Below, one piece after another: positions 1-12,200 of a stretch of DNA of 64,000 bases; the stretch's first letter is position 1, and each line of letters opens with the position of its first letter. Source of the stretch: Anastatus disparis (taxonomy: Eukaryota > Arthropoda > Insecta > Hymenoptera > Eupelmidae). The position numbers and the translations under genes are program-made. The stretch lies in assembly GCA_017163975.1 (NCBI GenBank), contig JAFFSR010000242.1, positions 5,109,001 to 5,173,000 of the forward strand. The letters run 5' to 3'. Under the pieces are notes generated by a model that ran no database searches, was not told the DNA's origin, and was given only the letters and a program-made list of their open reading frames with translations.

Positions 1-91
1 ATAGTTATAAGGCTCATAAATTCCTAACTCCTATATACTGATTTTTAGTTTATAGTATTGTTGCGTGTATTTTACCATTTTTTGTATTTTT

Positions 92-275
92 TATTTAACG
101 TCACTGTATTTATATTATGATACTAATTAGCGACGGAGGTTTGCAGTATGTTTGTGAACAAAGCACATGCATCATATACAGTGGTGCTTGTATAAAATAG
201 CCGAGAGCGGGATTCGAACTCGGGTCCTCGAAATTATGAATCCATCGCTCTACCGCATTAGCCACTAATGACCTC
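92..275 (-). mobile_element. tRNA(Met)-like SINE, near full length
   Basis: On the minus strand the copy starts with a tRNA-like head (A-box-like region, CAT-type anticodon loop, B box read here as CGGGATTCGAACTCGGG). It then has the family body (ACAAGCACCACTGTATG..., TGCTTTGTTCACAAACA) and the 3' tail ATAAATACAGTGACGTTAAAT. Nine other copies or fragments in the window align over the same blocks. The head keeps pol III promoter boxes but has no closed acceptor stem, so this is a retroposon and not a tRNA gene. The tRNA(Met) origin is inferred from the head sequence. Confidence 0.8.
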
Positions 276-842
276 AAGTATAATGTTTCGCACTAATATG
301 ATGAAGCTAAAGCTTTACCCATTCGTGAATACATATGCCTTTTCTCGTGATTCAGAAAATCAGTATGCGAAAGTGTACACATCATTATAATTTTGAACTA
401 AACATTATTAAATTTTTATATGTTATTATATATTTTAAGAGTTCTTAATAAGTATTTCATGAATATTGCATTGTTATCACAAAATAAATGGAAATATATG
501 CAGCTGCACGCTTCAAGTTTATGTTTTAGATAAAACTTTGTGATAAAAACAATGAAAGTTTATGAATGTCACCTTGTTCTTTATTAAAAATTTAGCCCAA
601 CGGCTACAGTTAAAATTTTTCAAGGTTTTTGTACCTAAAATTTTTTGGGTTTATGAATTTTGACATACTTTATTTCCAAAAAATTTTAATCTTGTGTGAT
701 AAATCAAAAGTGCATTAATATCATTATTATTGGGTATCCAAGAATAATTAATGTAATAGCATAGTTCAGAAATGCATGTAGAGTTCAACTGATTTCGAAT
801 TGTTTGGATAAATTTTTAAATCCATCTGATTAATACGTTTAA

Positions 843-991
843 CCTTTAGAGGGTCGGAGTTTTGAAAAATTTGAAAATCGAATTTTTCTATAGGAATGTG
901 GTCTAAGGTCCCTGAGTTAGAGCCAAAATAAGTTGCGATGTTGGTGAGTCAGACCCCTTACGCCTAGAGGCGTATTCCGGCCCTCTAAAGG
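843..991. mobile_element. 149-bp MITE with TTAA target duplication
   Basis: The termini CCTTTAGAGGGTCGGA and (reverse complement of the right end) CCTTTAGAGGGCCGGA form an inverted repeat of about 16 bp with one mismatch. TTAA lies directly outside both ends (839-842 and 992-995). A TTAA target site with C-rich termini is typical of piggyBac-type elements, so this is most likely a non-autonomous piggyBac-like MITE. It has no coding capacity. The class is inferred; the TIR and TTAA are seen directly. Confidence 0.65.
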
Positions 992-2222
992 TTAAGAAAA
1001 ATAAATTTTTTATAGCCCTGCTTATAGTCAATTAAAGCTATATTCGCATTCTCAGTGAACTTGCAAAGTGAGTGTTTTAAAATTTTACGGCCAATGACAT
1101 TCGACTCGTCCTCGACCTCCTTTACAATTCAATGGCAATGTTCGTTTTCTTTTTTTGACACTTATGACGAATTACTATGTTGCATTTATCCATATTCAAA
1201 AGTGGGTATTATTATGTTTTGATAAAAAGTCAAGCGCACTGATAATATAAACTTTTAAAAGATCGCTTTTATTTATAGAAGTTTTGTTTCTATATGATTT
1301 TTAAAAATAAAATGATATTTAAATATCATTTTATTTTCAAAATGATATTTGAGTGATTGAGATTTATGTAATAATCAGAATGTAAGAATTACATGAATTT
1401 GTAAAAAATTTAAACTATAACCTTTGCATTTAATTTAATTATTGATAAAAAATTTGTATGCAAACTTAAACAGTTTAAACAAAGCCAATTATATAATTTC
1501 AATAGAGTGTTAAACATTTGCTATCTAAATTAAATTATTTAAATTTTAAATAAAGTTAATTTGGTATTTAATAAATTTTTCATTCACTATGTTATATAAT
1601 ACAAATCTAGATGAAAACAATTGACCGAAGTATTTAATTAAATACAAAATATGCAAAAGAATTTTTTATTTCTTTCATCATTAACATAAACTGTGTATCT
1701 AATTAGTACATAAATAATATATGTATTTTAACTATCAAGTATTTTTAACCAAGAAACGAATTCATGTATTTTTTATCATGTTTTATATTTATCATAATAT
1801 GAATTTTAAAAATTCTAAAGAGAAAAAGAACTTTTCATGCCATTATGGTATAATGTCTAATAACCAATATTAATAAATCAAATACGATTTAAATATAAAT
1901 ATACAAAGTGCTATTCGCACTAAAACTTTGTCCACTTAAATTTAAAATGATTCATGAGGAGCGACTGTCTTTTCGACATAAAAGATATTTTCAACGTGAA
2001 ATAACATTAGCCTGAAAATATCATAACACTAATAGCATTATTCTGAACTATCTTAGATGGTATTTGTTACTAATCTAGCATTTAAATATCTGCTGTAACT
2101 AAAATATTAAATCATGAAAAAAAACGATTAATCAAATATTATAATAACAAAAAATTTTTATCTAAAACATTAAAATCACAATACACAATAACATTTATTA
2201 AATAGTAATTTTTTTTATTCTT

Positions 2223-2411
2223 CTTTAACGTCGCTATATTTATGCTATTTTGTAATGCTAATCAGCGACGGAGCTCGTAAATGTGTTTGTGAACAAAGCA
2301 CATGTGACATACAGTGGTGCTTCTATCAATTGGCTGCCGAGAGCGGGATTCGAACTCAGAGCCTCGAGATTACGAATCCAACGCTCTACCGACTGAGCCA
2401 CTCACCGGCTC
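2223..2411 (-). mobile_element. tRNA(Met)-like SINE, near full length
   Basis: Same family as the copy at 92-275. The B-box region GCGGGATTCGAACTCAGAGC, the anticodon-loop region ATTACGAATCC and the tail TTTAACGTCGCTATATTTATG are all present in the minus orientation. A short open frame across it is a by-product of the SINE and not a gene. Confidence 0.8.
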
Positions 2412-5400
2412 ATTATTATAGTTATAATTATAATCAATCTCTACAAGGATTAAAAAATTTTTAACTATTATAAAAAATGTTTTGTTAAGTGTTACATTTG
2501 AGTAGTTAAGTGTTGCACAGTTAATAATTTTAAATTTACAAAAATGTAAAAAATTTTAATGTTAAAGCATGTTATTTACTTACCAAAAAAAACGTGAAGT
2601 GAATATTGATGTTGCAAGCACATAAAGTTTGATAAATAAGGTAGCATACATTGTACAATATTATTTCTCATGATAATAACAACAAGTCTTTTAAGAGTAC
2701 AAGATTTTTTTAAAAAACTTATCTTAATTGAGGATCTAGTGGTAACAGGAAATATTTGTGTCATACGTGTGAAGACGTATCGCAAGCAGTCAAAGTATAT
2801 AATGATGTGGCGCCCAAAAAAGTCGAGCTCTTGTTAACCGGTTTTTTTGTTCTTCTTCTGTAAAAATTGCCGCCAAACTTTTAGTAGGCTTTTGCAAGTA
2901 CTCAAATTTTTCTAACGATGTTGTACATACTCCTATGTACTTATTTGCTTGAATTGTATATTTTTAAATATGGATAGATAGATATTTTACTATTTAATAT
3001 AGTTATTTTGATTATTTGAAAAATTAATTAATTTTTTTGAAAAAAAATTTCTTATATTTATAGAATATACAAGAATCATAATTTTTTTATTAAAATGCAA
3101 AATATGATATTTTTTTAGATATTAATGTCAAAATTGTTAAATTTTGTTAAGAAAACTTGTTACACTATTGAACAAAACTAATTGTAAAATGTCATTGTCC
3201 ATATATTTTTTATAATTATTAAATGTTTCATTCTTTCATTGCATTTCACACTATGTTTATCAATATTATTAATATTATCAAATTTTCATAAAATAATCTT
3301 TTACAATTAAATTTATCTAATTTAGAAATGTTAAAAAAGATATACTTTTTTCGGTAAAAGGATTCAATTTATTGAGGATAATCTTTATTTTATCAGCTTT
3401 CATGTTTTTTACTAGATCTCCAAGAAATATTATAAATATTATATAACAATATATAAATATTATAACAACTATTTAATCAAAATCATCTATGCAGATTTCT
3501 TTAACGCATAAAAAGAAAAAAATCCAAAAAATCGTATCTATCAACATGATGTAAGTAAATCTAAGGACAGTAAATGTTATTTGAAATATTATTGAATTTT
3601 ATATTTAAAAAAGCACTTGAATATTTCATTTTTTAAAAATCTAATAAAAATTTCGAATAAGGCCAAAAAGGCAGTTTGATTCGTTTTTCCTCGCTCAATA
3701 CTTATAGGATGTATATCAACTCACGTTTTACAAGCTATATATTCCTCCTAGATATTGTCCCGTTACATTCTTTGGCATTCTGTTTTGAAACGAAAATAGA
3801 ATGATTTTACGTTAGATTTTTCGTACTACACGTGAACTCGGGCATTCTGTTCGTTCGTTTTTTTTTCTTCATAGAAAAACAAAAGAAACTGCAAAAAAAA
3901 GTAAGATGAAAAGAAAAAAAAATATCGAAGAAAAGATCGATTAAAAAGAAGGTTACGCTCAAAGGAATTTTACATTACTTTCAATGATCGAAGGATCCCA
4001 AATAGCTGTAATACGATGAAATCGAGGTCTCTGAAAAAAATGCATAAACTACTTATCATAATTCTTTAGATTTTTTCAAAAGCCTTTTTCAACGTGAAGT
4101 CAATGTTCTTTTAGGAATAAATAGTCGTTCTGCAAAAGGTATAAATTTGACGCACATTTTAATATGATATTCATCTTTAACTTCAAGATTATTTCAATCG
4201 TCAATATCGAAATTTAAATATCGAACTTTATCAGAAACCTTTAAATCTTCGATTCACTTCCGACAACTTGTTTACCTTTAAAATTTAATGCCTGGCAAAA
4301 AAATATGATGATATTTTAAAATGTCAAACTAAGAAAAAAATATCTCATCGGAAATTGAGCGGTAATATATCATTTAAAGTCGCCTTGATATTTAATTAAT
4401 TGTTAATTTGTCGAATAATAAAAAACATGCTTATTATAAGAGATTATAAATAGATAATGAAAATCATCGTTTTGGTCCATCAAAGAAATGTTAACAATTA
4501 CGTTTTTTTATCGTATTTTCTAAAAAATTATTTTGAAGTAAATTTAAATCTTTTTTAAAATGTGAAATATTTTTTTACGCGAAAGACAAGTATAGATTAC
4601 GCGATGTCCTGCGTTGCATACATCAAAATAACCCATTATTATTATATATGGTTTTAGAAATATAAAGAAAGACATTTATTTTTTTACGGCATTTATTTTC
4701 TTAAGAAAAAAGAGACGCAATAGCCAGTGAAGACGTCAAATTTTTAAAAAGAGTTCAAAATTAATAATACATTCAAGTTTGACAAATTTATCAAATTTTG
4801 GCGAAATTCATTTCAAATTTTAGATTGATTGCTATTTTTTGTTATTCTTTCAAGGTTCGTTAATTTTGCATTTATCTTTTGAAATTAAAATAAATTAAGG
4901 AACCTTTTTTTTTATAATTACAACGAAATATTCCTTACGAAAGCGAAGGTCGTTCACGGTGAGGAACGTGACTTGATATTACGATACGGTTAAAGTTTGA
5001 TTTTTGTACCGGTGAAGGTCGGCAATGATCTTGAACCTATAGCTCAAACGCTCATCATTAAGATTCATTATCAATAGCTTTGATTGATTTTCGTTATTTT
5101 TTTTTTTACTAGTTTTTTCGCTTGACGTAAAAGTGTTAGAATGGAATTCTAAGCGAGTTTTTAGAGAGGCCTTTTTTAGACAGATTTTCAAATTAAAATT
5201 GTTGTTATTTAAGTAGTTAAACCTATTAATACTTCAACTGACAAAAAATTTGGAATGTAACAAATAAAAATTTTAAATTCCTTTTTTTTCTAATGAATGA
5301 CAAGAAAATTCGCGCTTCAAAATAAAGTAAATACTTAATATTCTTCAAATATCAATTCCTCATATATTTTTTTCTTCATAAATATTCTATAGATTCTCGT

Positions 5401-5900
5401 GATTTCCCTATTATTTATCATACGCATTTATTGAATCAAAAAAATGTTGAAACTTGTCCATAAATTATGTAAATCTCAAAAAAATTAAACAAACAACAAT
5501 ATGTTTCCCTTTTTCTTTTAAACTAGTTCCACGTCTGTCTTCAAAAAAACTTCAACCGCTCCCTTTATAGTCCTTGTATAAATACAATAGGTACTTGTAG
5601 CTAATTCGTAGAACATGATATCCATCAAACTAAATCTCGTACCATCGTAATTCATCCCATATATACCCAGAGACAAAAAAACAACAACAACAGGAGTAAT
5701 TCCTTAGCTTTATATAGCGTATATGCGTCCGTCAAGCATCCCAAAAGGAATTATGCAAATTAGTTTGAATGCCGATGGTTTTGTTGGACTCGCGTGGGGC
5801 AAACACGGACCGCTAACTTTTAAAGGCTCTCTTTCTCTTTCTCACTTATACATGTATACGCTCAGACAATTCCTCCTACGTTCGTAAAATGTGTATATAC
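2412..5900. other. AT-rich intergenic DNA, nothing recognised
   Basis: A long AT-rich stretch with many poly-A/T runs and only short chance open frames with low-complexity Lys/Asn/Phe composition. I see no splice-linked coding exons, RNA gene or clear repeat boundary. The DNA between the repeats at 276-842 and 992-2222 is similar. Confidence 0.5.
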
Positions 5901-5907
5901 ACACTCA

Positions 5908-5915
5908 TATAAAAG
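5908..5915 (+). promoter_or_regulatory. Putative TATA box with CpG-rich downstream segment
   Basis: TATAAAAG is followed by a GC- and CpG-rich stretch (about 5920-6110, with CGCTCGCGCATAAGCCGG and repeats of GAACGAA) that stands out from the AT-rich surroundings. This looks like a core promoter and 5' untranslated exon. It could be a distal promoter of lipase A, 3.3 kb downstream, or of an unrelated noncoding transcript. No long open frame follows. Confidence 0.35.
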
Positions 5916-6963
5916 GTGGCACAGGAGAAGTTCTCGGAGGGGCTTTTCGAGTGTTGCTTGAACCAGAGAGTCTGTTTTTTTTTTTTTTTTATGAGTAGCG
6001 CTCGCGCATAAGCCGGCCTGCGCGCGAACGAAAGCGCGAACGGACGAACGAAAAATTATTCGCAGAGAGGAGGATCAACACTCACCAGTATGACTTTGAC
6101 CTTCGGAAACGTCGCGATATATATGTATATACACATATCGTGTATAGGAATAATTTATAGTTTTATATAAGATAACGATTGATTATATATCAGCTCTTTT
6201 TTATTAATATTTTATAAAAATATTTCAAATGATCTCATCGTTTTTTTTTCTACACGTGCTGTGCTGTGATTTATTTTTATCAGCGTTTGATTTTCGTTAT
6301 AATTATGTGATGAGTTGTTGATCTTACGATTTGACTTTTAAATTTTCCCGCCAATGAATATTTTCATTCGACAGTGAGGCGGATTAATCTTGTTATTATA
6401 GAATAATGCGTGATGGTGCGAATGTCAGATAAACAAAATTTTCAAAAAAAAATCTGTATATTTTAAGAACTTGATGAGGAATTCTAGAAAAACAAAATTG
6501 CTGACGTACCTGTTATGAAATTAAAAAGAAAAAAAAACATATTTACTAATCATACAAAATTTGAGATTTTTATAAATCGAATAATCTTAAATAAATAAAA
6601 AATTTCTATAATTTTGCTATGCGGATTGTTCCGAGCGTTTAACAATAAAGTGTAACAATCGTGTGCCGGAAAATGAAGATTGAATCACAAATTACTGGTA
6701 TAACACATATATAAAGCTTTCATTTCTCTAAGATAACCGTTACACGCATTACGTGAATCGAGGCACTTAAAAGTGAATCTTACAAGAGACACTAATCTAC
6801 TTTTAATGGAAACTATAAATAAATATACTATTACACTCGGCGTGACAGTGAAAACAATTTCAATACGATAAGTCGAGCGAATAAATTAATAAGAAGAAAA
6901 AATTAATTTAATAAGTAAATTAACAGGAAATATTACAAAAGAAGAAATATATATATACGCTTA

Positions 6964-6973
6964 TATATAAAAG
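6964..6973 (+). promoter_or_regulatory. Putative second TATA box upstream of lipase A
   Basis: TATATATAAAAGG stands before a locally GC-rich run (GGCGGAGAGCCAAGTGACTG, then CCCGACCCGGATTCCCTGG near 7030). The TATATAAAAG core resembles the box upstream of lipase B. The start codon of lipase A is about 2.3 kb away, so a promoter role would need a 5' untranslated exon and an intron that I cannot define. Confidence 0.35.
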
Positions 6974-7159
6974 GAGGCGGAGAGCCAAGTGACTGCCTTA
7001 CGCACCATTAACCTAGTTAACAATATCCCGACCCGGATTCCCTGGATATTTCAGCAACGGACGTCACCGCACTACCGCGTATACCCAAACCAGAAGATGA
7101 GATATTACTTAAATATTACTTCTGCAAATGAGTCAGATGTCAGCTGATTTGCAAATTTT

Positions 7160-9262
7160 TAAACTCTCGCTTGTATTGTGCTGCCGGGATACGAGTAAAG
7201 GTTTTATTGTTCGATTTAACAAGGAAGAGACGAGGATTCAGATCAGATTTTTAGTGTGAAATTTGAGGCTCGATCATAGAATTTTAAATTTGGTCAAAAA
7301 TATTTTGTTAAATAAGGTCGGATTTCTTTTTTTCCGTGTAATAAATTAAAACAAAAATAAACCTGTTTTATTTTTCAGAAGGCTATAAACTGGTTTGAAA
7401 GAATTTGAAAAAAATAAAAAAATAAAAGTAAACAATGGTTTGTTGAACGAGAAGCGACAAATTTATTTCAAATGTTTTTTCATTGTCCAAGATGAATTTC
7501 ACTTGACTGTTTAAAAAAAAGAATATTTTAATCGATGATTCCTTTAAAATATTTATGGCCAACTAATGCCATTACTAATGGTCAAAGTTTTCATCTGACA
7601 TCGTATCAAAATGATTTATAAAAGATTTAAAACGTGGATCGACTTTTTTATCTGTAAAATATAATATTTAAAAAAAAACAGATGAAAATTAATGGAAAAT
7701 ATTTATGTTAAGCATTTGACTTGCCAAACTTGTAATGGACTAAGAAAAACAAGTTTTATTAAAATGATATTTATCATTTTAATTAATCGGCATGAGCATT
7801 TCGAAGAATTAAAGGGGGACCGTAAACATAAAAATTGTTTATTATTAATGGAAGTAAAATAGTTTTGGAATACATCGGAATTGACTCAAAATTGATTTTC
7901 GATTTATCAATACTCAATTGATAATAATTTTCAAGAGTACAAAGATTTTTGCATTGTATGTAATAAATTTTTGATACTTTTTCAATATTTAATACGAAAA
8001 ATTATAATGAATACGATAAATCTGCAAGTAGAAAGTGAATTAAAAATTTGCAAAATTTTATTTATACCATCGTATTTCGTATCAAACGGTGAATTAAAAA
8101 TGAAATTTTAAAAAAGGTTGCATTTTAAAATATTATAATAATTTTAATAGTTGTAACATGTACCAATCAAGTTTCCATTAACGAAACCATCGTTCCAACT
8201 ATAATATCAATCAAACGTTTGCATGTCGCAATTTAATGTAACAAAATAAAGTTAACGTTTAAAAAAAAAAAAAAGCATCAGAAAAATAAAAATAAGCGAC
8301 CTCGGTTAAAGTTGCATTTAATTTAGCCGTTGCATTGACTCTTTAACGATTTGCACATATGCATAGGGCAAGTAAAAGAAGAAAAAAAAAAGAAAAAGCA
8401 AAAATTTTAAATTGATCGTTTTGCGTGCGCGTGTGGAAATCGAATCGCATATAATTGCATTATATTTCGATTGTTTTCGATGACACAGTGCATTGGCCTC
8501 CGCAGAGGCACATCCTCCTTGATTATATTTATTTATTTTCTTTATTTTTACCAACTCCTTTGTCACAAGCTCTTTATTTCTATTTTGCGCTTTGACCGAA
8601 GCAAACGTTTTCACGTTACATCAGATCTTCGTGGAAAGATATTTGCCGAACATCATTAATAACGTGTGACCAAATATTAAACGTACACATAAAAAAAAGG
8701 GAGAGTGACACTAAAATATTGGCAACATTAGATTTAAAAAAAAAAAAGGAAGAAGAAGAAGATATAATAAAAAAGAGCATTGAGAGGTCACGGAGTTCAA
8801 AAGCATATAATTATTATGTCTAGAAAACTAGTGGCTAAAATAAATGAAAAGAAGTGGAATAAAAGAGAAGGAGAAGCTGTTGCTTCATAGAAAATTTAAA
8901 AGAGAGAAAGAGAAGAAAAAAAAAAAAGAGAGAAGTCATTGAGTTAAAGCGTGCATATAGTTTTTTTTTTTCTCTCTTCTTTTTTTTTTCGGTTTTGTGT
9001 ATACGGCGTCGTTGAACGAGAGTACATATATCGATGCTCGATAGTAAGGTATAACCACACACGTGCGTTACTACCTCCACTTCATTTTAGCTCCATCAAA
9101 GAGAGGAATTTAAAACCTTAAGAAAACCGGGAAGTTATTATGAATTTGTTCTCGTCTACTCTCACGTGTCTTGCGTTCTTTTGGTTACTCTAGTTTTTTC
9201 TTCATCGTCGATAAAAATCTTTTTATTTTTCTTCGTAATTTTATCATTATTGGATTTTCGAA
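7160..9262. other. Region upstream of lipase A
   Basis: AT-rich with purine-rich runs (8900-8930, 8960-8990) and no coding exon that I can support. The segment just before the start codon (9090-9262) may hold the proximal promoter or 5' UTR of lipase A, but it has only a weak TTTAAAAC element near 9110. Short open frames at 8318-8614 and 8835-9080 are low-complexity and not credible. Confidence 0.4.
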
Positions 9263-12200
9263 ATGCTATTACCTAGAGTGTTTGCGGAAATTTTAGTGTT
9301 TTTCGGTATATTGTTAAGGACGATCGAAGGTATTAGATCGGCAAGGTATGAAATTGACGACGCTGGTTATTTAGTGCGGGATAAAAGACAATTGTTTCCA
9401 AGGCAACTGCAACAAGTACAACAGATTCAGCATAATGTTCCTGCCAAAATCAAAATTGAAACTTTTGTGAGTATACTAAATTTATATTTCGTTATTCTAT
9501 AAAATTTATTAGCAAAAATGAGTGAAGTTTTTAAAAAATTTTTTTTTAAATTAAAAATTTTTTTTATTAATGATCAAATTTTCATTTTGAGAGTATAAAT
9601 AAAAAAAAGAAAGTTATAAAATATTATTATAATTTTGAAATGATGACTTGTAATATAATTTTCTATAAATTCTTTCATGAATTCGATCTATAAAAGTGAC
9701 TCATGTAAAAAATCATAAACACACCATAATTCAAAACTTCTTCGTGCTGCCTTCAATAATGTTGTCAACTAAAAAATCAGCATTGTATAAAAAAATAATT
9801 TGGTTTCCATTGTAAATACGATTCGTGAGAAAGAAAATATGATAAAATAAACACTTGATATCAATGACAATAATACATAATGTACATGGCAATGGTTATT
9901 TATTCATTATTTCTTGATTTTTTAATAAAAAAATCTTAAAAATTCTGCAGAATTCATTGTTGATAATAAACTATATTTCACTTTGTACAATTATGTAGAT
10001 TAAATAATAATTTTATACCACATTAGGCTCTAATTGAAAATTAAAAATAAGAAGAAATTGATTCAACGCACTATAATCTACCTAATTAATATCATCATTA
10101 GTCCATATTTTACCATTTGTTTCCTCGGTCAACAAAGTACTAATTATTTCGTTATGAAAGTAATAAAGCACTTACGCTAAAGTAAAATTTTCAAAATTAC
10201 AATTCACATTCTCATATTTATTCTAATCAGTGTTATATTATTAAATTGCTAGGTACCATTTGTACTCCGGAACTAATTTATTAATCTCACTTTTATTCTT
10301 CGTAAAAAATTGATTGTCACTAAATTGAGCCTTTTTCCGGTAACAATAAAAATCCTCGACTTGGATATAAAGTTAAATATACAATATACAGTTTATTTAA
10401 GCGCTTTAATTAATATTGAATTATAAAACATTAAATACGAATCAGTTAAATTAAAGTAATATTGAAGATGTGACGCAAGATCATTGAACATTAAATGTTC
10501 AATTTGATTTTATAGCCAATATAATGTAATCACATAATTATTTGAAATTTCTGTATAAATATTAATTTAAGGAAAGTCATTTATATACATAATACTTTAG
10601 TTTCTAAATTTCTATAATCTTGACAAATTTTAAAGCCATCAAAAGCAAATTTTATTTGCATAACTAATCGGGAAAAAATAAACTTGTTCCTCTAAACTTC
10701 AAACCTATCGGCTTAATGAAATTGAATTATTCGCTTGATGGCTTGGAAAATTATTTCTCTTGTACTTTTGTGACTGTTTAAAAATCAAACAATTTTAAAA
10801 TTTATACTACAATTTTTAAGAAGAGCTTGAACTTTCCTTTGTCATGTTTGATGCTTAAAAGTAAAAAAAAACATGTTCATGATTACAAAATACCATTGAC
10901 ATTTTTGTAAAAGCTAAATCTTTAGATATAAATTTCAAAAAGTAGCACTTCCGACTTTCGATTTTAATATTTTTAGCGAAAGTGAATGGAAACAATTTTT
11001 TTCTTTTTTTTATACAACGAAAACTAAGAGTGAAAATGTTGAAAAAAAAAAGCATCTCTCGTGGGACTCATCCTGGATTAATTCTGAATGAAATCGAAGC
11101 TACTTTCTTATAAACGGCACGTGCATTTAACTTTACTTGCAACGAGAATGCGTGAGCTTAGAGTCTCAAATTTTCTTTCAGTTCCGGAACAATTTAAAAA
11201 AATAAAATTATAAAAATATTTTTCCCTGCAGTCCAAAACTCAATTTTCTTTGTTATAGTTCATAATTATTTGGTTGAATTTCTTTATAATATTACATATG
11301 AAAGAATATACCATTAAAAAAGGATCAGTCATTTAATATGAGCACTTTTCTCATTAGCATCAATGAAAACCCATTGACCGAGCATCACTTATTATTTGCT
11401 AATAATCAAAAGAGAAACAAGAGTTGTGACGTAGATTCAAAAGAATTTAAAGCCATTAAAAAAATCTTTTTTTTTTGCGTCAAACACTATACTTTCGACA
11501 AATTTTTATTTGACCATCTTATACCTCTTCCGGTATGACAAAATCAATATTTTTATTTTCACGTTGAGTGCGTCCATTAAAAAAAAAAGAAAGAAAAAGA
11601 AAAATAGGTCTTCTAATATTCTATCGGATACACACAGACACAATCTATAAGCTGTTGAACTTTGTGTTCGAACCGGGAAAACATGTGGGGCAATTAAATT
11701 CGGTTGAGGTGTGTTGTGAAATTGAAAGTAAAGTGACGCATTTCAACTCGTTGCAGGTTAGATGACTGGGTTATCTTATTTTTATTTTCATTTTTGCAAT
11801 TACCAGTTTCGCGCTATAATTCTTAGAACATATACTAGTTTTGAAATTATTGGTAGTTTTTTCATTTTTTTTTGTTTAAATTAAAGTTTTTTTTTTCTAA
11901 AGAAAAATAATTTTGTTAAATCATAAAGGATACTTTATTAACAGAGCGCTTCCGTATTTTTCAATGGTTGACCTCTGTTACCTCAAGATTCACGCATTGC
12001 ATTTAACATAAATTTGCATGTAATTCTATATTAAGCAACTTTTTGCTTTAAGATCATTAATATTCTGTTATTGTTTTCGCGCTACGTAATGAATCATTTT
12101 CTCAATTTAATTGTTCAATTGAAAAAAGTTCAATTAATTTTTTTCAAAAATCGAACAATGAATGCAAGAAAACCGAACAAATGAATGATAAATATTTATA

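Noticed and set aside
181..275. tRNA gene on the minus strand
   Set aside because: B box and anticodon-like loop are present but there is no acceptor stem, and the body and tail match nine other copies, so it is a SINE. The same applies to the other tRNA-like heads.
8318..8659. Overlapping open frames on both strands
   Set aside because: Low-complexity Lys/Phe runs from poly-A/T tracts, no splice partners, no recognisable motif.
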